The notes beneath the pieces were generated by a model. That model worked only from the letters and a program-made list of their open reading frames with translations. It was not told where the DNA came from and made no database searches. Made by a program: the position numbers and the translations under genes. A stretch of 64,000 nucleotides of DNA from Penelope pileata (Eukaryota > Chordata > Aves > Galliformes > Cracidae): the NCBI GenBank assembly GCA_013396635.1, contig WBMW01000147.1, forward strand, positions 1,089,849 through 1,153,848, given 5' to 3'. This document shows positions 43,201 to 54,218 of the stretch, one piece after another; position 1 is the first letter of the stretch, and every line of letters starts with the position of its first letter.

Positions 43201-45637
43201 TGTGTAAAATAAGTTTAAATTTAGAAGTGTTAAAGCAATTGAAGTGTCCCCCAAGGATACATTGTAGATCAGACCTCAACAACATTTTGTGTGAGATTCT
43301 GTTTTTACAGCCAGTGTGTGGAAGTGCATATAGTGGAAAATGCACACCAGGAAGAAGGCTTAGAATAACACTTTACATTTAAAGATAAACAAACATATTT
43401 AAACCCCGCTCCCTCCATGTCACAGTTGTAGAAGAGGGACATACCAGTTTAAAACCAAAAAGGACAAAAGCTTCATAAGTCTTTTAGATCTTTATTTGAA
43501 CTATTACATTTTGGAATAAATTAAGACTGAGAGAAACAGAAGTGTTCACCTGGGCTATACTTACTAGGTAACTCTCCCGTGATGAGGCTTATCTCTCATC
43601 TACAACAAAGTAACACTTTTGCTGTTAATGAAGACAGCCCCTAGCTCAGAAAGTAAAGGCAGTTAAAAGCAAAAAAGCAATTTTACACATTACATCAACA
43701 AACCAGGGCTAAGGAGTTTGCCAGCTCTGGGATCAGCTCAGCAGTGGGTTTCTCAGCCTGGCTCCCCAGGCTTGGCTCTCCCTGCGTGTCCCACCAGCCC
43801 CCTCCCCCTTGTGAAGCATGAGCACTGGCAGGAGAAAAAAAAAGCTTAAAAGCCCAAGTGGAAGTAAAATTCAGACTTTTCTAAGCAGCTTTCCCGCTGT
43901 TCAATTATATTAAAACCTTAATGTTTAAAGGTGATGGTCAACTAGCCCTTTAAACACTGCAGAAATACAAAGAGTTAGTTCTTAACATATAAACATACAC
44001 AAGTTATGCCTTCTTTAAAAATAAATAAATAATAAAAAAAGAGTGGTTATAGTGTTAGTTTTCCCACATACAGTGGTGACTATGCCAGCTAATAACACAA
44101 ACATTAGTATTGTCCTCCACCAAAGGGCAGATAAACATTATCCCTTCCAGCAGTATGGAAACAATGTTCCACACTGGGCTCTATAAAATGGTTTAAATCA
44201 TCTGGAAACAAATTGTTTCACTCTACTGTACTGCAAGATGCATTTTCTGAAGCCAACACATCTATTTTGCATTAATACATCTGCCAGAACTAGCATGGGA
44301 AGCCCTATTTGCAGACACTTGAGTGTTCAGCTTCATGCACTATGAGCTGTTTCACATCAAAAACAACACCCACCCCCCATGCTGAGCTTCACTATGAGCA
44401 TGAAATGTTAGCAGTTCTGCTGGCTTCAGTGAGAAGACCTCTCACCTTAAGTTAAGCACGTAAAACTCAGCAGAATGGGGAGACGAGACAGCTGTCCCTA
44501 TCAAAGTGTTCAAGTCTGGGTACTACCATTCCTGAAAATATTTACTCAAGTTCGACCCAATTACTTAACAGTTGAATTTACCATTCTCCCAGAAACATAC
44601 ATACAGTTTTTAATTATTTGAGCAGCTTGCAGTTGACTGGCAAGGACTAAAATCCACTAGCTAGGACAATCTGTTCAGTATTTACTCAATCACGTGGCTA
44701 GAATATATAATATGGTGATGACCTCTGTAACAGTATCAGCCCCCTGCATATCCAAATTCAGTAATGCAGAGGTACCCCAAATATAGCTATCGCAGGTGAC
44801 ATGCTGTTTGCTGCAGCCCAGTGGTAGGGGTATAACTTAGTGGTGAAGACATTGACATTCCCTGTTCTGTTCTTCCAGCGTGAGACTTAAGGTAAGGCTG
44901 CCAGGAAGTGACTCAGGTCATCATCCGGGTCTGAAAAATGGGCTTGGAGCCCTGGCTGAAGGGCCTCCCTGGGGATTTAAAATCCTCCAGAAGTCCTATC
45001 TTTGAATAGGTCTTAGCTACCCTTTGTATGCATAAGGCATACAACTAACAGGCAGAAAATCTATTTTACCTTGGGAAATAATAAAATGTATATACAGTAC
45101 CTAATGTGAAAAAAAAGGCCCCAGACAAGCTTCGTGCTGTGGAATCTGGTCCACTTGCACCCATTGGCTAGTGCAGCAAATTAATGCCTGAGGAGCAAGC
45201 AGCAGAGCTTGGGGCAAAACACCACAAAGCTTTTAACTGAGTGACAAAAGAGCTAGGGGCACCTTCAGCAGTTGGTGGGGAGCAGCTACAGAGCAGTAAG
45301 CTTTGACTAAAACCAAGTTAAATGTAAGATCATGTTTTCAAATGCAATGTTATTACTGTGCTGCCGAAATTGGGTTTGGGCCAACATATTACGGGGCTGA
45401 ATCACACATACAAAGAATGTTCACTTCTGCAGGGCTGGAGGCTGCAAGTCTATAGAGAGCAGCTCAGGAGGCTTGCTCCAAGCTTTCAGTCACAGGCTTG
45501 GGCTTCGACAGCATCTGTTTTTTTTGTTTTTTTTTCTTTTTTTGGTCTTAATCTCCCCAGCTCCTTGGGAAAAGTGTTTCATAATCAACCCACCTTAACA
45601 GTGTCAAAGGGGTGTCCCACGAGCACTCCAGCAGCAC
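39477..45637 (-). CDS. SLC25A29: SLC25A29 mitochondrial carrier (gene span, 5'-incomplete)
   Basis: This gene encodes a six-helix SLC25 carrier of the inner mitochondrial membrane. The human protein moves basic amino acids (arginine, lysine; it was first described as carnitine/acylcarnitine- or ornithine-carrier-like). Visible exons on the minus strand are 45637-45594, 40974-40891 and 40220-39477. They join in frame to 289 residues. With the expected 12-residue first exon the protein would be about 301 aa (human 303). The three carrier signatures are all present: PFDTVK near residue 21, PMELAK near 112 and PVDVIK near 213. The C-terminus QQPSSL matches the mammalian protein. A loop after the second signature (GTGEYKQKTKNYKNSLDC) is about four residues longer than in human. 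The initiator exon is not in readable sequence. The gene converges on YY1 and diverges from SLC25A47. Confidence 0.95.
40221..40890 (-). other. SLC25A29: SLC25A29 intron between the last two coding exons
   Basis: A 670-bp intron, donor GTGAGT, acceptor CAG. It contains a short TA run at 40483-40495 and nothing else recognised. Confidence 0.85.
40891..40974 (-). CDS. SLC25A29: SLC25A29 84-nt internal coding exon
   Basis: This exon, phase 0-0, encodes 28 residues: VRLQVQNVEKPLYRGTFHCF followed by QSIIKQES. It is the matrix loop after helix 1 of the first carrier repeat. Acceptor TTTTATAG, donor GTGAGT. Confidence 0.95.
41823..41872. repeat. 31-bp palindrome with extended arms
   Basis: TTCTAACAGAAGTAA (41836-41850), one spacer base G, then the exact complement TTACTTCTGTTAGAA (41852-41866). 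The right arm continues as ACTAAG (41867-41872), which pairs with CTTAGT at 41823-41828. The left arm has a duplicated TTCTAAG-like 7-mer. Without it the arms would be 21 bp and perfect. It can form a cruciform or a strong RNA hairpin. Confidence 0.9.
42456..42471 (+). repeat. G16 homopolymer
   Basis: Sixteen consecutive G in the plus strand (C16 in the SLC25A29 transcript). It may form a quadruplex and is prone to length variation. Confidence 0.95.
45594..45637 (-). CDS. SLC25A29: SLC25A29 44-nt coding exon (second expected)
   Basis: Acceptor TTTGTTTCAG, donor GTGGGT. Its first two bases complete a split glycine codon; the rest encodes AAGVLVGHPFDTVK with the first carrier signature PFDTVK. 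The phase demands an upstream exon ending in one base of a Gly codon, just as the mammalian first exon does. Confidence 0.93.
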
Positions 45638-47439
45638 CTGAAACAAAGCAGATGGCATCGGTGAGCAGCATTCTCCTTCCTGAGGCATGCAGCAGGGCAG
45701 GAGGGCAGCCTGCAAGCACTCCAGCAAGGGGGGAGACCCCTGGTTTGGTTCCCCAGGCAGCACAGGGTGCCTTTATACCTGTGGCCTGCTCTGGGGCTCC
45801 AGACAGGGCCACAGCCCAGGGTCTACCAGCAGCACCGTGTCATGTGGATGCTCAGAGCGATTCGCAGCTTCAGCCTAAGGCAAGCCCAGCTGGCAGAAAG
45901 CTCAGCATGTCTCTGAGGGAAGTTATTTCACCTCTGGGGAAGTGCAGAGAACTGGGAGCACCTCTAAAGAAGAAGTTTCCCTGCTCTCCGCTCACAGCCC
46001 TTCCAGGTGGGATGGCAGCTCCTGCAGGAGTACTTTTGCCTCATTTCAGCATCAAGAGATTTTCCAGAAGTCACACCCAGGCCTGCCAGTTGTGCTGCCT
46101 AATCCAAGCACAGTTTGTGCAGGAAAACACGAAGTTCTGCCCAAAGCAAAGGCTCCTCCTCTGCAATCCTGAAGCTCTCAACAACGGGGAGAACCACAGA
46201 GCACACCTCATACCTGCAGCAAGTGCCCTCCCCTGTTGCTCCCCCATAAGATGCAGGGGCAACACACTGCCCACCCTGTGCTCAGCCAAAAGGATGGGGC
46301 ACTGGGAGAGCCCAAGGACCCCAGGAAGGCCAATGCATCCCCACCTCACCAGAACAAAAAGGCCATGACCCAGAGTCCCTCCCAGCAAGGCAGGGATCAC
46401 AGGGATGAGAAACCATAAAAAAAAAAAAAAAAAATCTCTGCAAATACAAAAAGTCAAGACGGTGCAAGAATAAACAGCTTCTTCCAGAACGCACATTAAG
46501 TACTGCTAAAAATAGAAGGAAACAAGCAGAGGCCATAAGCAGATACACAGGGAAAAGGAAGGCGAGTGCATCGATTCCCTCCTCCCCTTAACGCTACCGC
46601 TCTGCGTTGCGAATATTTGCAGGACGGGGGCTCCCGCCTCCCCCTGCACTCCTTCCTTCCTCCCTCCCTCCCCCAATACTCTTGCTGGAGAGGGGCTTTA
46701 TNCGGGCCGCGCCCCCGGGGGGGCGGGCAGAGGGACAACGCCCCCCCGCCGCCCTCAGGCACTGGCTGCGGGCGGGGGGAGGGACGGCGATGGGGATGGG
46801 GAGAGAAGGGGAGGTGGGAGCTGAGCTCAGCCCCTCCGCAGCTCCTGCTCTCCCCCCTCGCCCCCAGAGCCTTCCCCTCTTCTCGCAGCTCAGTCTGGAG
46901 CAAACAAGCAAAGGTGCTTCCAAGCGCGGCTGAAACCACCAAATCCTGAGAGCCCACCCCAGATTTGGCAGCTCTTGGGCCATCATTACAGCTAATAAGC
47001 AGAAAAGATGGAAATGCAAAGCTTGGCTTTGCCAAAGTGGTTTCCATCTGCTGTTCGAATCCCCTGATCTCCCAGGCAATCCGCCTTGCAGAAATTACCC
47101 TCTCCACCAGAAGGGTTTTGTGATTTTAATGTTCACCCACAGCGGGGAGGGAACGCCGTGCATTTGCTCTCTCTTTGCAGATACTTTCTAGGCTATCTGG
47201 AAACAGTTTTAAATCTTGGTCTTTACTTTTCTGAATTATATTGTTAATTTTTGATCTCTGATTCTTGTTAGCCTCCCCTTTCCTCAGCTGGTCTGGAGTT
47301 CCTTGGGCTGCTCCCTAAGACCTTGCTCAGTGACTTACAGACTTACCTTGGGTATCTGCACACAACACTGAATATATCGTATTCATATATCTGAGCATGA
47401 GAGTTCCTCTCCCTCTCCCTCTCCCTCTCCCTCTCCCTC
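45638..47439. other. SLC25A29 5' intron region with GC-rich island
   Basis: Probably intron 1 of SLC25A29, on the minus strand. A GC-rich patch at 46610-46900, with one N at 46702, contains GC boxes (GGGGGGGCGGGC) and, on the minus strand, an ATAAAGCCCC sequence next to the N. It could be an alternative promoter, but no MALDFLAG-type start exon is found in it. An A17 run lies at 46418-46434. Long frames here are not supported as genes. Confidence 0.5.
47406..47439. repeat. (CTCCCT)n hexanucleotide repeat at gap edge
   Basis: Five and a half CTCCCT units run directly into the assembly gap, so the true array length is unknown. Confidence 0.95.
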
Positions 47440-48357
47440 NNNNNNNNNNNNNNNNNNNNNNNNNNNNNNNNNNNNNNNNNNNNNNNNNNNNNNNNNNNNN
47501 NNNNNNNNNNNNNNNNNNNNNNNNNNNNNNNNNNNNNNNNNNNNNNNNNNNNNNNNNNNNNNNNNNNNNNNNNNNNNNNNNNNNNNNNNNNNNNNNNNNN
47601 NNNNNNNNNNNNNNNNNNNNNNNNNNNNNNNNNNNNNNNNNNNNNNNNNNNNNNNNNNNNNNNNNNNNNNNNNNNNNNNNNNNNNNNNNNNNNNNNNNNN
47701 NNNNNNNNNNNNNNNNNNNNNNNNNNNNNNNNNNNNNNNNNNNNNNNNNNNNNNNNNNNNNNNNNNNNNNNNNNNNNNNNNNNNNNNNNNNNNNNNNNNN
47801 NNNNNNNNNNNNNNNNNNNNNNNNNNNNNNNNNNNNNNNNNNNNNNNNNNNNNNNNNNNNNNNNNNNNNNNNNNNNNNNNNNNNNNNNNNNNNNNNNNNN
47901 NNNNNNNNNNNNNNNNNNNNNNNNNNNNNNNNNNNNNNNNNNNNNNNNNNNNNNNNNNNNNNNNNNNNNNNNNNNNNNNNNNNNNNNNNNNNNNNNNNNN
48001 NNNNNNNNNNNNNNNNNNNNNNNNNNNNNNNNNNNNNNNNNNNNNNNNNNNNNNNNNNNNNNNNNNNNNNNNNNNNNNNNNNNNNNNNNNNNNNNNNNNN
48101 NNNNNNNNNNNNNNNNNNNNNNNNNNNNNNNNNNNNNNNNNNNNNNNNNNNNNNNNNNNNNNNNNNNNNNNNNNNNNNNNNNNNNNNNNNNNNNNNNNNN
48201 NNNNNNNNNNNNNNNNNNNNNNNNNNNNNNNNNNNNNNNNNNNNNNNNNNNNNNNNNNNNNNNNNNNNNNNNNNNNNNNNNNNNNNNNNNNNNNNNNNNN
48301 NNNNNNNNNNNNNNNNNNNNNNNNNNNNNNNNNNNNNNNNNNNNNNNNNNNNNNNNN
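47440..48357. other. Assembly gap (918 N)
   Basis: Unresolved bases entered through a CTCCCT array. By elimination this gap is the best place for the missing SLC25A29 first exon and its promoter. Confidence 0.99.
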
Positions 48358-51300
48358 CCCATAACGCAATACTGTTTAATTGTGAGCAGCCTGTGACTCA
48401 CCCAGACCCTTTTTGGAAGCTCAGCTGTCTGCAGCAGTTTGGTATTTGCACTGTTCCTATCTACATAGTTATTCCTAGCAGTCCACACTAAATTGCTTTT
48501 TCTGGATTGCTTTTCCAGTTTGCCAGGATCGCTGGGATTCTGGCCTCCTGGCCAGAGTTTGTGCATCCCCTCCCAGGCTGCGAGGCCCTGTCCTGTCCCT
48601 GCATGCTCAAAGGGTTTGTCATGAGCTTCGTTCCCAGCTACAGAACCCACTCCGGCCGGGATGGATGCAAACTGCGGGGCGGGGGCAGCACTGAGTGCTT
48701 TGTGAATTAGCACAGAGAACATCAAGGGCTCATTGGTGAGAAGCCTGAGAACCTGAGGAGTGGTTCAGCGGATTTACAGTTTTACTTTTGCTCAATTTTT
48801 CTTTCTTGGATATTTGTTCAATTTGAGTTACACTTGTGAGGCAAAGATATGAATAAAGAGGAGTTTATTGAGCTTGTGCGGGGAGGACAATAGTTGTGAG
48901 GCAATATGAGTGCTTATATTTGTGTGTGACTTCCGCAGGAGCTTTATGATAAAGGGAAGGAAGTCATTTAGCTCTTACAATGCCGTGCTGTTAGGCCAGA
49001 TGTTTTGTGTGTTGATCCAGGGCCTTATGCGTGCAGCAAAGATGCAGTTTTGGAGAAGAGAGCTAACCTGACACTCAAAGAAACCCAGATTTAATGGTTC
49101 TGCACTCCTGCTGTTCTTCTGGACAGCTCAGAAGCTGTGTCAGATCGTGCACCCTCCCCAGTGATGTGCGATGCCTCTGGCTCGCAGCATGACTCAGACA
49201 TCGGCTGTGAGCTCTGCTGCCCTTCAGGCTCCATGGATCCAGCCCAGCTGTGACTGCCTCTCTTTTTGTTCTGCCAAGGCAGATCTGAACACAATTCCCT
49301 TGACAGCCAGAGTGGGGAAGACTTTTTTCTTGTTTGGGAGGAATTTAGCATCCCCACCGGACAGTAAGATGTGAACTCGCCGAAGAGAGGGCCTACCAGC
49401 TTGGCAGCAGCACTGCCATGGCTGAGAGAAATAATTAGGTCCTTAGAAAGCCCTGTAGGATAGCGAGAGCAGGGCTGCAGCAGCCCCAGCATGCTGAGCT
49501 GTGTGGCAGCACCACTGAAGATGTCAGACACCAGGAAGAGGCACGCTGAGGTAAGAGGGTGTGCACTGAACCCAGTTACCTGAACTAGCAGCTGTCTGTC
49601 AGCCACACAGCTGTGCCCACCTCTCCATGAATGTTAGTCAGTGACTCAGCAAATACACTTGTGACTGGTGACAGTGAGCAAAAGCAAAGCCTTTTGAGAA
49701 ATCATGCTGAAAAGGAAGATAAAACTCAGTAGTTGACATTTTTATAGCATTTACCAGTCTGGATTTGCAAACAATGTAACCTAAGCCTCAAGCTGCTTCT
49801 GTGAAGTAAAAACATGCAGTCGTGCCCATTTCATAGATAAGGAAACTGATAAAGCTGATTTGTCTCTGATTCCCAGAGGAAGAGGGGGCAGAGCTAGGAG
49901 AACCTTTTCTGCCCATGTCCTGCCTTTGTGTTTAAACCAGCTTGTTCTTGCAGGAACATTTCTCTGAGGCAAGTGGTTTTTTGCTGCCAACAGCTACACA
50001 AATACACTTTCAACACTGTGTACTTGAAATCCTCTGGCACACTTTGTATCCACATGCAAAGTCATCGGCTGGGAGACCAGGTCACCAGCAGAAGCAAAGC
50101 GCTAAGTTACCTGACAGCGCAGGTGCACGGTGTGGTGCAGCAGGGCTTGAGAAGGGAGAGCCAAAACTGAGTGAAAATGTGTTCTGAGGCAATGCCACTA
50201 AGGGGCGTGGACAGGGGTATCTTGGCTTGTCTTCCAGATAGCTTCCTGCCAGGCTTCCAGCTGCCGTGTGGAATGTTATTGCATTAGTCATCCACAAAAG
50301 ACACCCATTTCTTAGAAACTGAAAGAACAGGCTTAGCAGCATGACTGAGGTGCCTTTGTGGAAACTTCCCCGACTACTCTGCAAGATGGGCACTCCTACA
50401 GCTCCTGAACTGCAGCCAGGGAAAAGACAAACACAGAGCGATAAGTGAGGCTGTGAGCTTCATGGGATGTTAGAGACCAGTGCTGCCAGCACTGCTGCCT
50501 GGGTGCTCTTTGCTAGTGCCAGGGGTGCCACTGAGGAGGCTACAGGAACTCGTGGCTTAGACCTTGATTTTTCTCCAGCTCAAGCCTGTGGAAAAGGTCA
50601 GATCAATTTCCAAGGCACAGGGCTGAACACTTGCTGATGAAATAGGCCTGTATTTCTACTAGGACTGTGTACTCTGCCAACAAAGATTTATGGCAGAGAT
50701 CACTGCGTGAAAACTGACCGAGGTAACACGGGGATCAGTAGCTCTTTGCCCACAACAATATGGGCATCTCCACTAGCATTAAACTTGCTTTGTAGCAAAA
50801 TTTTTAAGGGAGGTGCTTTACTTTTGCTCGAGTATGTTAATTCATTTGTCATAATTTCACTTGTTCTCTTCTCCCTCAAGATAAAAATCTTCTTAAATTA
50901 TTTTGAATATATCCCCTCTTAGCATAAGCTTGTAATAATGCTGTTATTTAGAAAGCGTTCTCTTTTCCGAGCACATTGGTGCCAGTTTTGGCAGCTAAGT
51001 ATCTTTATAACAATCTTTCCCATGTGACTTTAGCAGCTGAACTCCTAAATAATGGTGGTTTATAGCTCTAGAGCTGGGGTTTCCTTCCAAATTTCCAGGA
51101 AATTCTGAGTTTGTTAAATCACATCAAATCAGGGAGTTCAAACAGGAAGAAATACTGCAGGCTAGTCAAAATTTTACAGCATCTCATGTGTTTTTCACAG
51201 GTGTAAAGCAGAAATCTGAGGTCTCTGTAGAGGTGCATATATTGGGAAAGGACACAGACCGACAGACATTGGAGTGCTGATAGTTAACAGCATCATCAAT

Positions 51301-52890
51301 GTGTTTTGGTGTTGTCACTGTTCCTACCAGAGCTGTGTTTTGCAGCCAAACACATGAATGACTCCTGCTGCTCCTGAAAGGGTTGAGGGCTGTGCCTTAA
51401 CATTGTCATGGCAAATAAACAGCGTGCTATTGCTGGGTGGGGAAGAGGAGGTGGGACTGTGAGTGCCTCCCTGCTGTGGGAGAAAGAGAGGGAGCTCCTG
51501 GCTGGTCACTGGCTATGTCATCTGTCACTAAAGTGCAGAAAATGTGGAACAGGGTGGAAAGAGTCTCAGTGTACCATTAGGGAGTCAATAGCAGTCCTGA
51601 CATCTCCTCCTTCCCTCACAGCCAGGGTTCCTTCCAAAGTGTGAGCGCTGTCAGCTGGCATAACATGCTGTGCAGGAGTTGGCTGAAAAGGTGCACTGTC
51701 ACCTTCCCTCTTTCTTATTGTAAAGATCAGGGTCTGGGGACAAAAATCAATGTAATGCTTAAAAAGAACCATGAGAACAATGATATTTTTAACATATATT
51801 GTAACGTGGGTGTTTGTGTGGGATGGTGCTAATGTTGTTATTTCCATCTTTTCCCATGAAAAGGTAGAAATATAGGCTTGTGGATGTCTGATAAGTGCCT
51901 GAAATCCTTGCAGTGGCTTCATGGCAGTAGACATACAGCACACCAGTTGTGTTGATGAGATTAGGTATAGAGAGCTTGAGTGACTTGCCTGAAGCCATAC
52001 AGAAAATCTGCCTCATTTCTTAAACTACTGCAATCACCATCTTCATCTCCCATGGAAACGTGTCATCTTTCCTTCCCTTGGAAATGTCTGAGAAATATTG
52101 CAACCTTCTATCAGCTTTCCAGAGGTGAAATCACCAATCATTTATACCCGCCTAAAAGTGATGCGGCTGCCAATGCTCAGAGTGGTTTCCTTACTGCTTT
52201 TGTTTGTTTTGCTGTAAAATTTCTGCAGTGAATGTTTGAGGCCTTGGCATTACTGTGTTTTCATTAGTACCTGAGATAAAGCCCAACAAGGCAGTCTGAT
52301 TTGAAAATCTCGAATGCAGCTGGAGCCTAGAGGTCCCACCCCCTCTCCCACCCACCGATGTGCAAGCCGCATCTCAGGCTCTGCCAGCTGTGTTGCTGGT
52401 GTCACTCTTCCCCTTCTGCAATTCGCAAACAGCCAGGTGACATAGCGGGGCACTGTTGTTTGCACAGCCTTCTCAGTCAAGGATTTTCTGAAATAAATTG
52501 GAGAGGAATCAATCGGTATGTGTGTGAGTTTGATAACACAAGGGAAATGGAAAATGTGGTGTGTTATAATATACAATAAGGCAGGATTATTTTCTCAGCA
52601 AACCTGGCTGGGTGAGCCTGCAGGTGGTTGCAGAGGTGAGAGGGCTGGCTTCTCTTCCACTTTGCAGGGTGGATGGAGCTGGTGATGTCCTGAGAGCAGT
52701 CAGTGGAAGTAGAGGGGTGAAGGGATTTTGTGTCTCACCCAAAAGATGCTACTTAACATTGTTTGTCCTTCTGCAGTCTCCCTACCCATCTTTGCTTTTG
52801 CTCCACACCTGTAAGGGCCCTGTTACCTCAGTGTCACTTCAGTCATGAAGTGTTGGGGTCCTCCCTGTTGGGGTGGGCAGACATCTCTGT

Positions 52891-52955
52891 CCTCCATTTG
52901 AGGAAATGCAAATTTCCTCAAGTTTTCCATTTGAGGAAACACAAATGGAGCATTT
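52891..52955. repeat. Octamer-containing hairpin with duplicated arm
   Basis: TTGAGGAAAT (52898-52907), loop GCAA, then ATTTCCTCAA (52912-52921): perfect 10-bp arms. The loop region spells the POU octamer ATGCAAAT (52906-52913). The left arm CCATTTGAGGAAA (from 52894) is repeated from 52927, and the second copy forms another inverted repeat, CCATTTG...CAAATGG. Confidence 0.8.
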
Positions 52956-54084
52956 CTTCCAGCACATGCTTTGCAAAACTAAGCTTTCCTCACTTTTCTA
53001 TCACTTAGTTTCATAATTTCTTGCAGATTGCTTTATGTCATCAGATTGCTCATCATCTAACCGCACTCTCCACGCTGTGCTTTTTCAAAATCCCCTGTGA
53101 AATTCACCCATTTTGAACAAATTGCTCTTAAACAGGTTGCTACTGGAGGAAAGACTTCTGGGTTACTTTAGCAGAGTCCTATCCTTTGTAGAGCCACTGA
53201 GCATACGTTTCACATGTCAGATTTCTTAGGGCACTCTTTGAGAAGACCACGGGTTGAGAACAAGCACTTATGTTCTTCTTTGCATAGAGGTGGACCACAC
53301 TGTCTCTTTGCAGGCTGGACTAGCAGTGATCTATATCAATCCTTGGACATTGTGTTCCCTGCATGAAAGAGTGGTAGGAATGACTCATACATGATCTGAT
53401 GAAAGAGAAACTTGAAGATGTCCCTGAGAATTGAAGGTGACAGCAAATGCAATGACACAAGTTTCATGTCTCAGATGAGGTTTCCTTCACTCCTAATTGC
53501 ACCTTCCTCTGCACTTGCTGACGTGCAGATGTTTCATGCCCTGCATGGGCTGCACTTGCAGAAGGCTCTGCCCTCACCTCCATCCTGCAGCAGCTGGGCT
53601 GAGGCACACGCAGCTGCAGGGCATGGCAGGGACACGCTCTGTCCCTGAGTCCCATCCAGACACCCGAGGAGAAGGGCTGTGAGTAGTGCAAGGAGACTGC
53701 AGTAGTGGAGGCATTTTCCCATGGTGATGTTTCTCATGGCTTGTATTACCCTGCTGAGTGCCTGTCATGGCAAACGTCCATGACATAGCCACGCATTCCT
53801 GAAGCCAACTGCCCTCAGTGGAAGCCTCGTGGGACAAGGTGAGGTCTCAAGCACCAAAATATTCTTGTAGACTGTGTTCTGCACTGTAGCTGTTTGTGGA
53901 GTTGATCCAGACGTGTAGAAAACATGATTTCTCCTGGTACACCACATCAAAACAACTGAAGGTTAGCCAAGGGCTTGAATCTGGCATCTGCTTTGTGCTA
54001 TCTATAACAAATTTTGATAGAAGCATTGTTGTCAATGAAGGTAAACGAATAACAAAAATTGTTCATTTCCTGTTGCAAAAGGGA

Positions 54085-54218
54085 GTTCTTTCTTTCCTTC
54101 TTCCTTCCTTTCTTTCTCTTTCTGCCTTTCTTCCTTCCTTCCTTCCTTTCTCTTTCTTCCTTCCTTCCTTTCTTTCTTTCTTCCTCTCTTTCTTGCTTTC
54201 TTCCTTTCTTTCCTTTTC
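54085..54218. repeat. Polypyrimidine (TTTC/TTCC)n tract
   Basis: About 130 bp of almost pure C/T with TTTC and TTCC units. It is the source of a spurious Phe/Leu/Ser-rich open frame. It can adopt triplex (H-DNA) structure. Confidence 0.95.

Larger units (their letters stand above)
40975..45593 (-). other. SLC25A29: SLC25A29 4.6-kb intron
   Basis: It contains a 31-bp perfect palindrome (41836-41866), a G16 run (42456-42471) and a possible tRNA-like relic (44825-44931). No transposon or extra coding exon was recognised. Confidence 0.8.

Noticed and set aside
45358..46368. A 336-codon plus-strand frame
   Set aside because: It starts at GTG, is antisense to the SLC25A29 44-nt exon, contains a Phe run from a T-tract and matches no family.
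47343..48725. Long frames in both directions
   Set aside because: They are mostly unresolved N bases plus a CTCCCT repeat.
49091..49606. A 171-codon minus-strand frame
   Set aside because: No recognisable domain. Its length is possible by chance in an 8-kb interval. RNA evidence would be needed.
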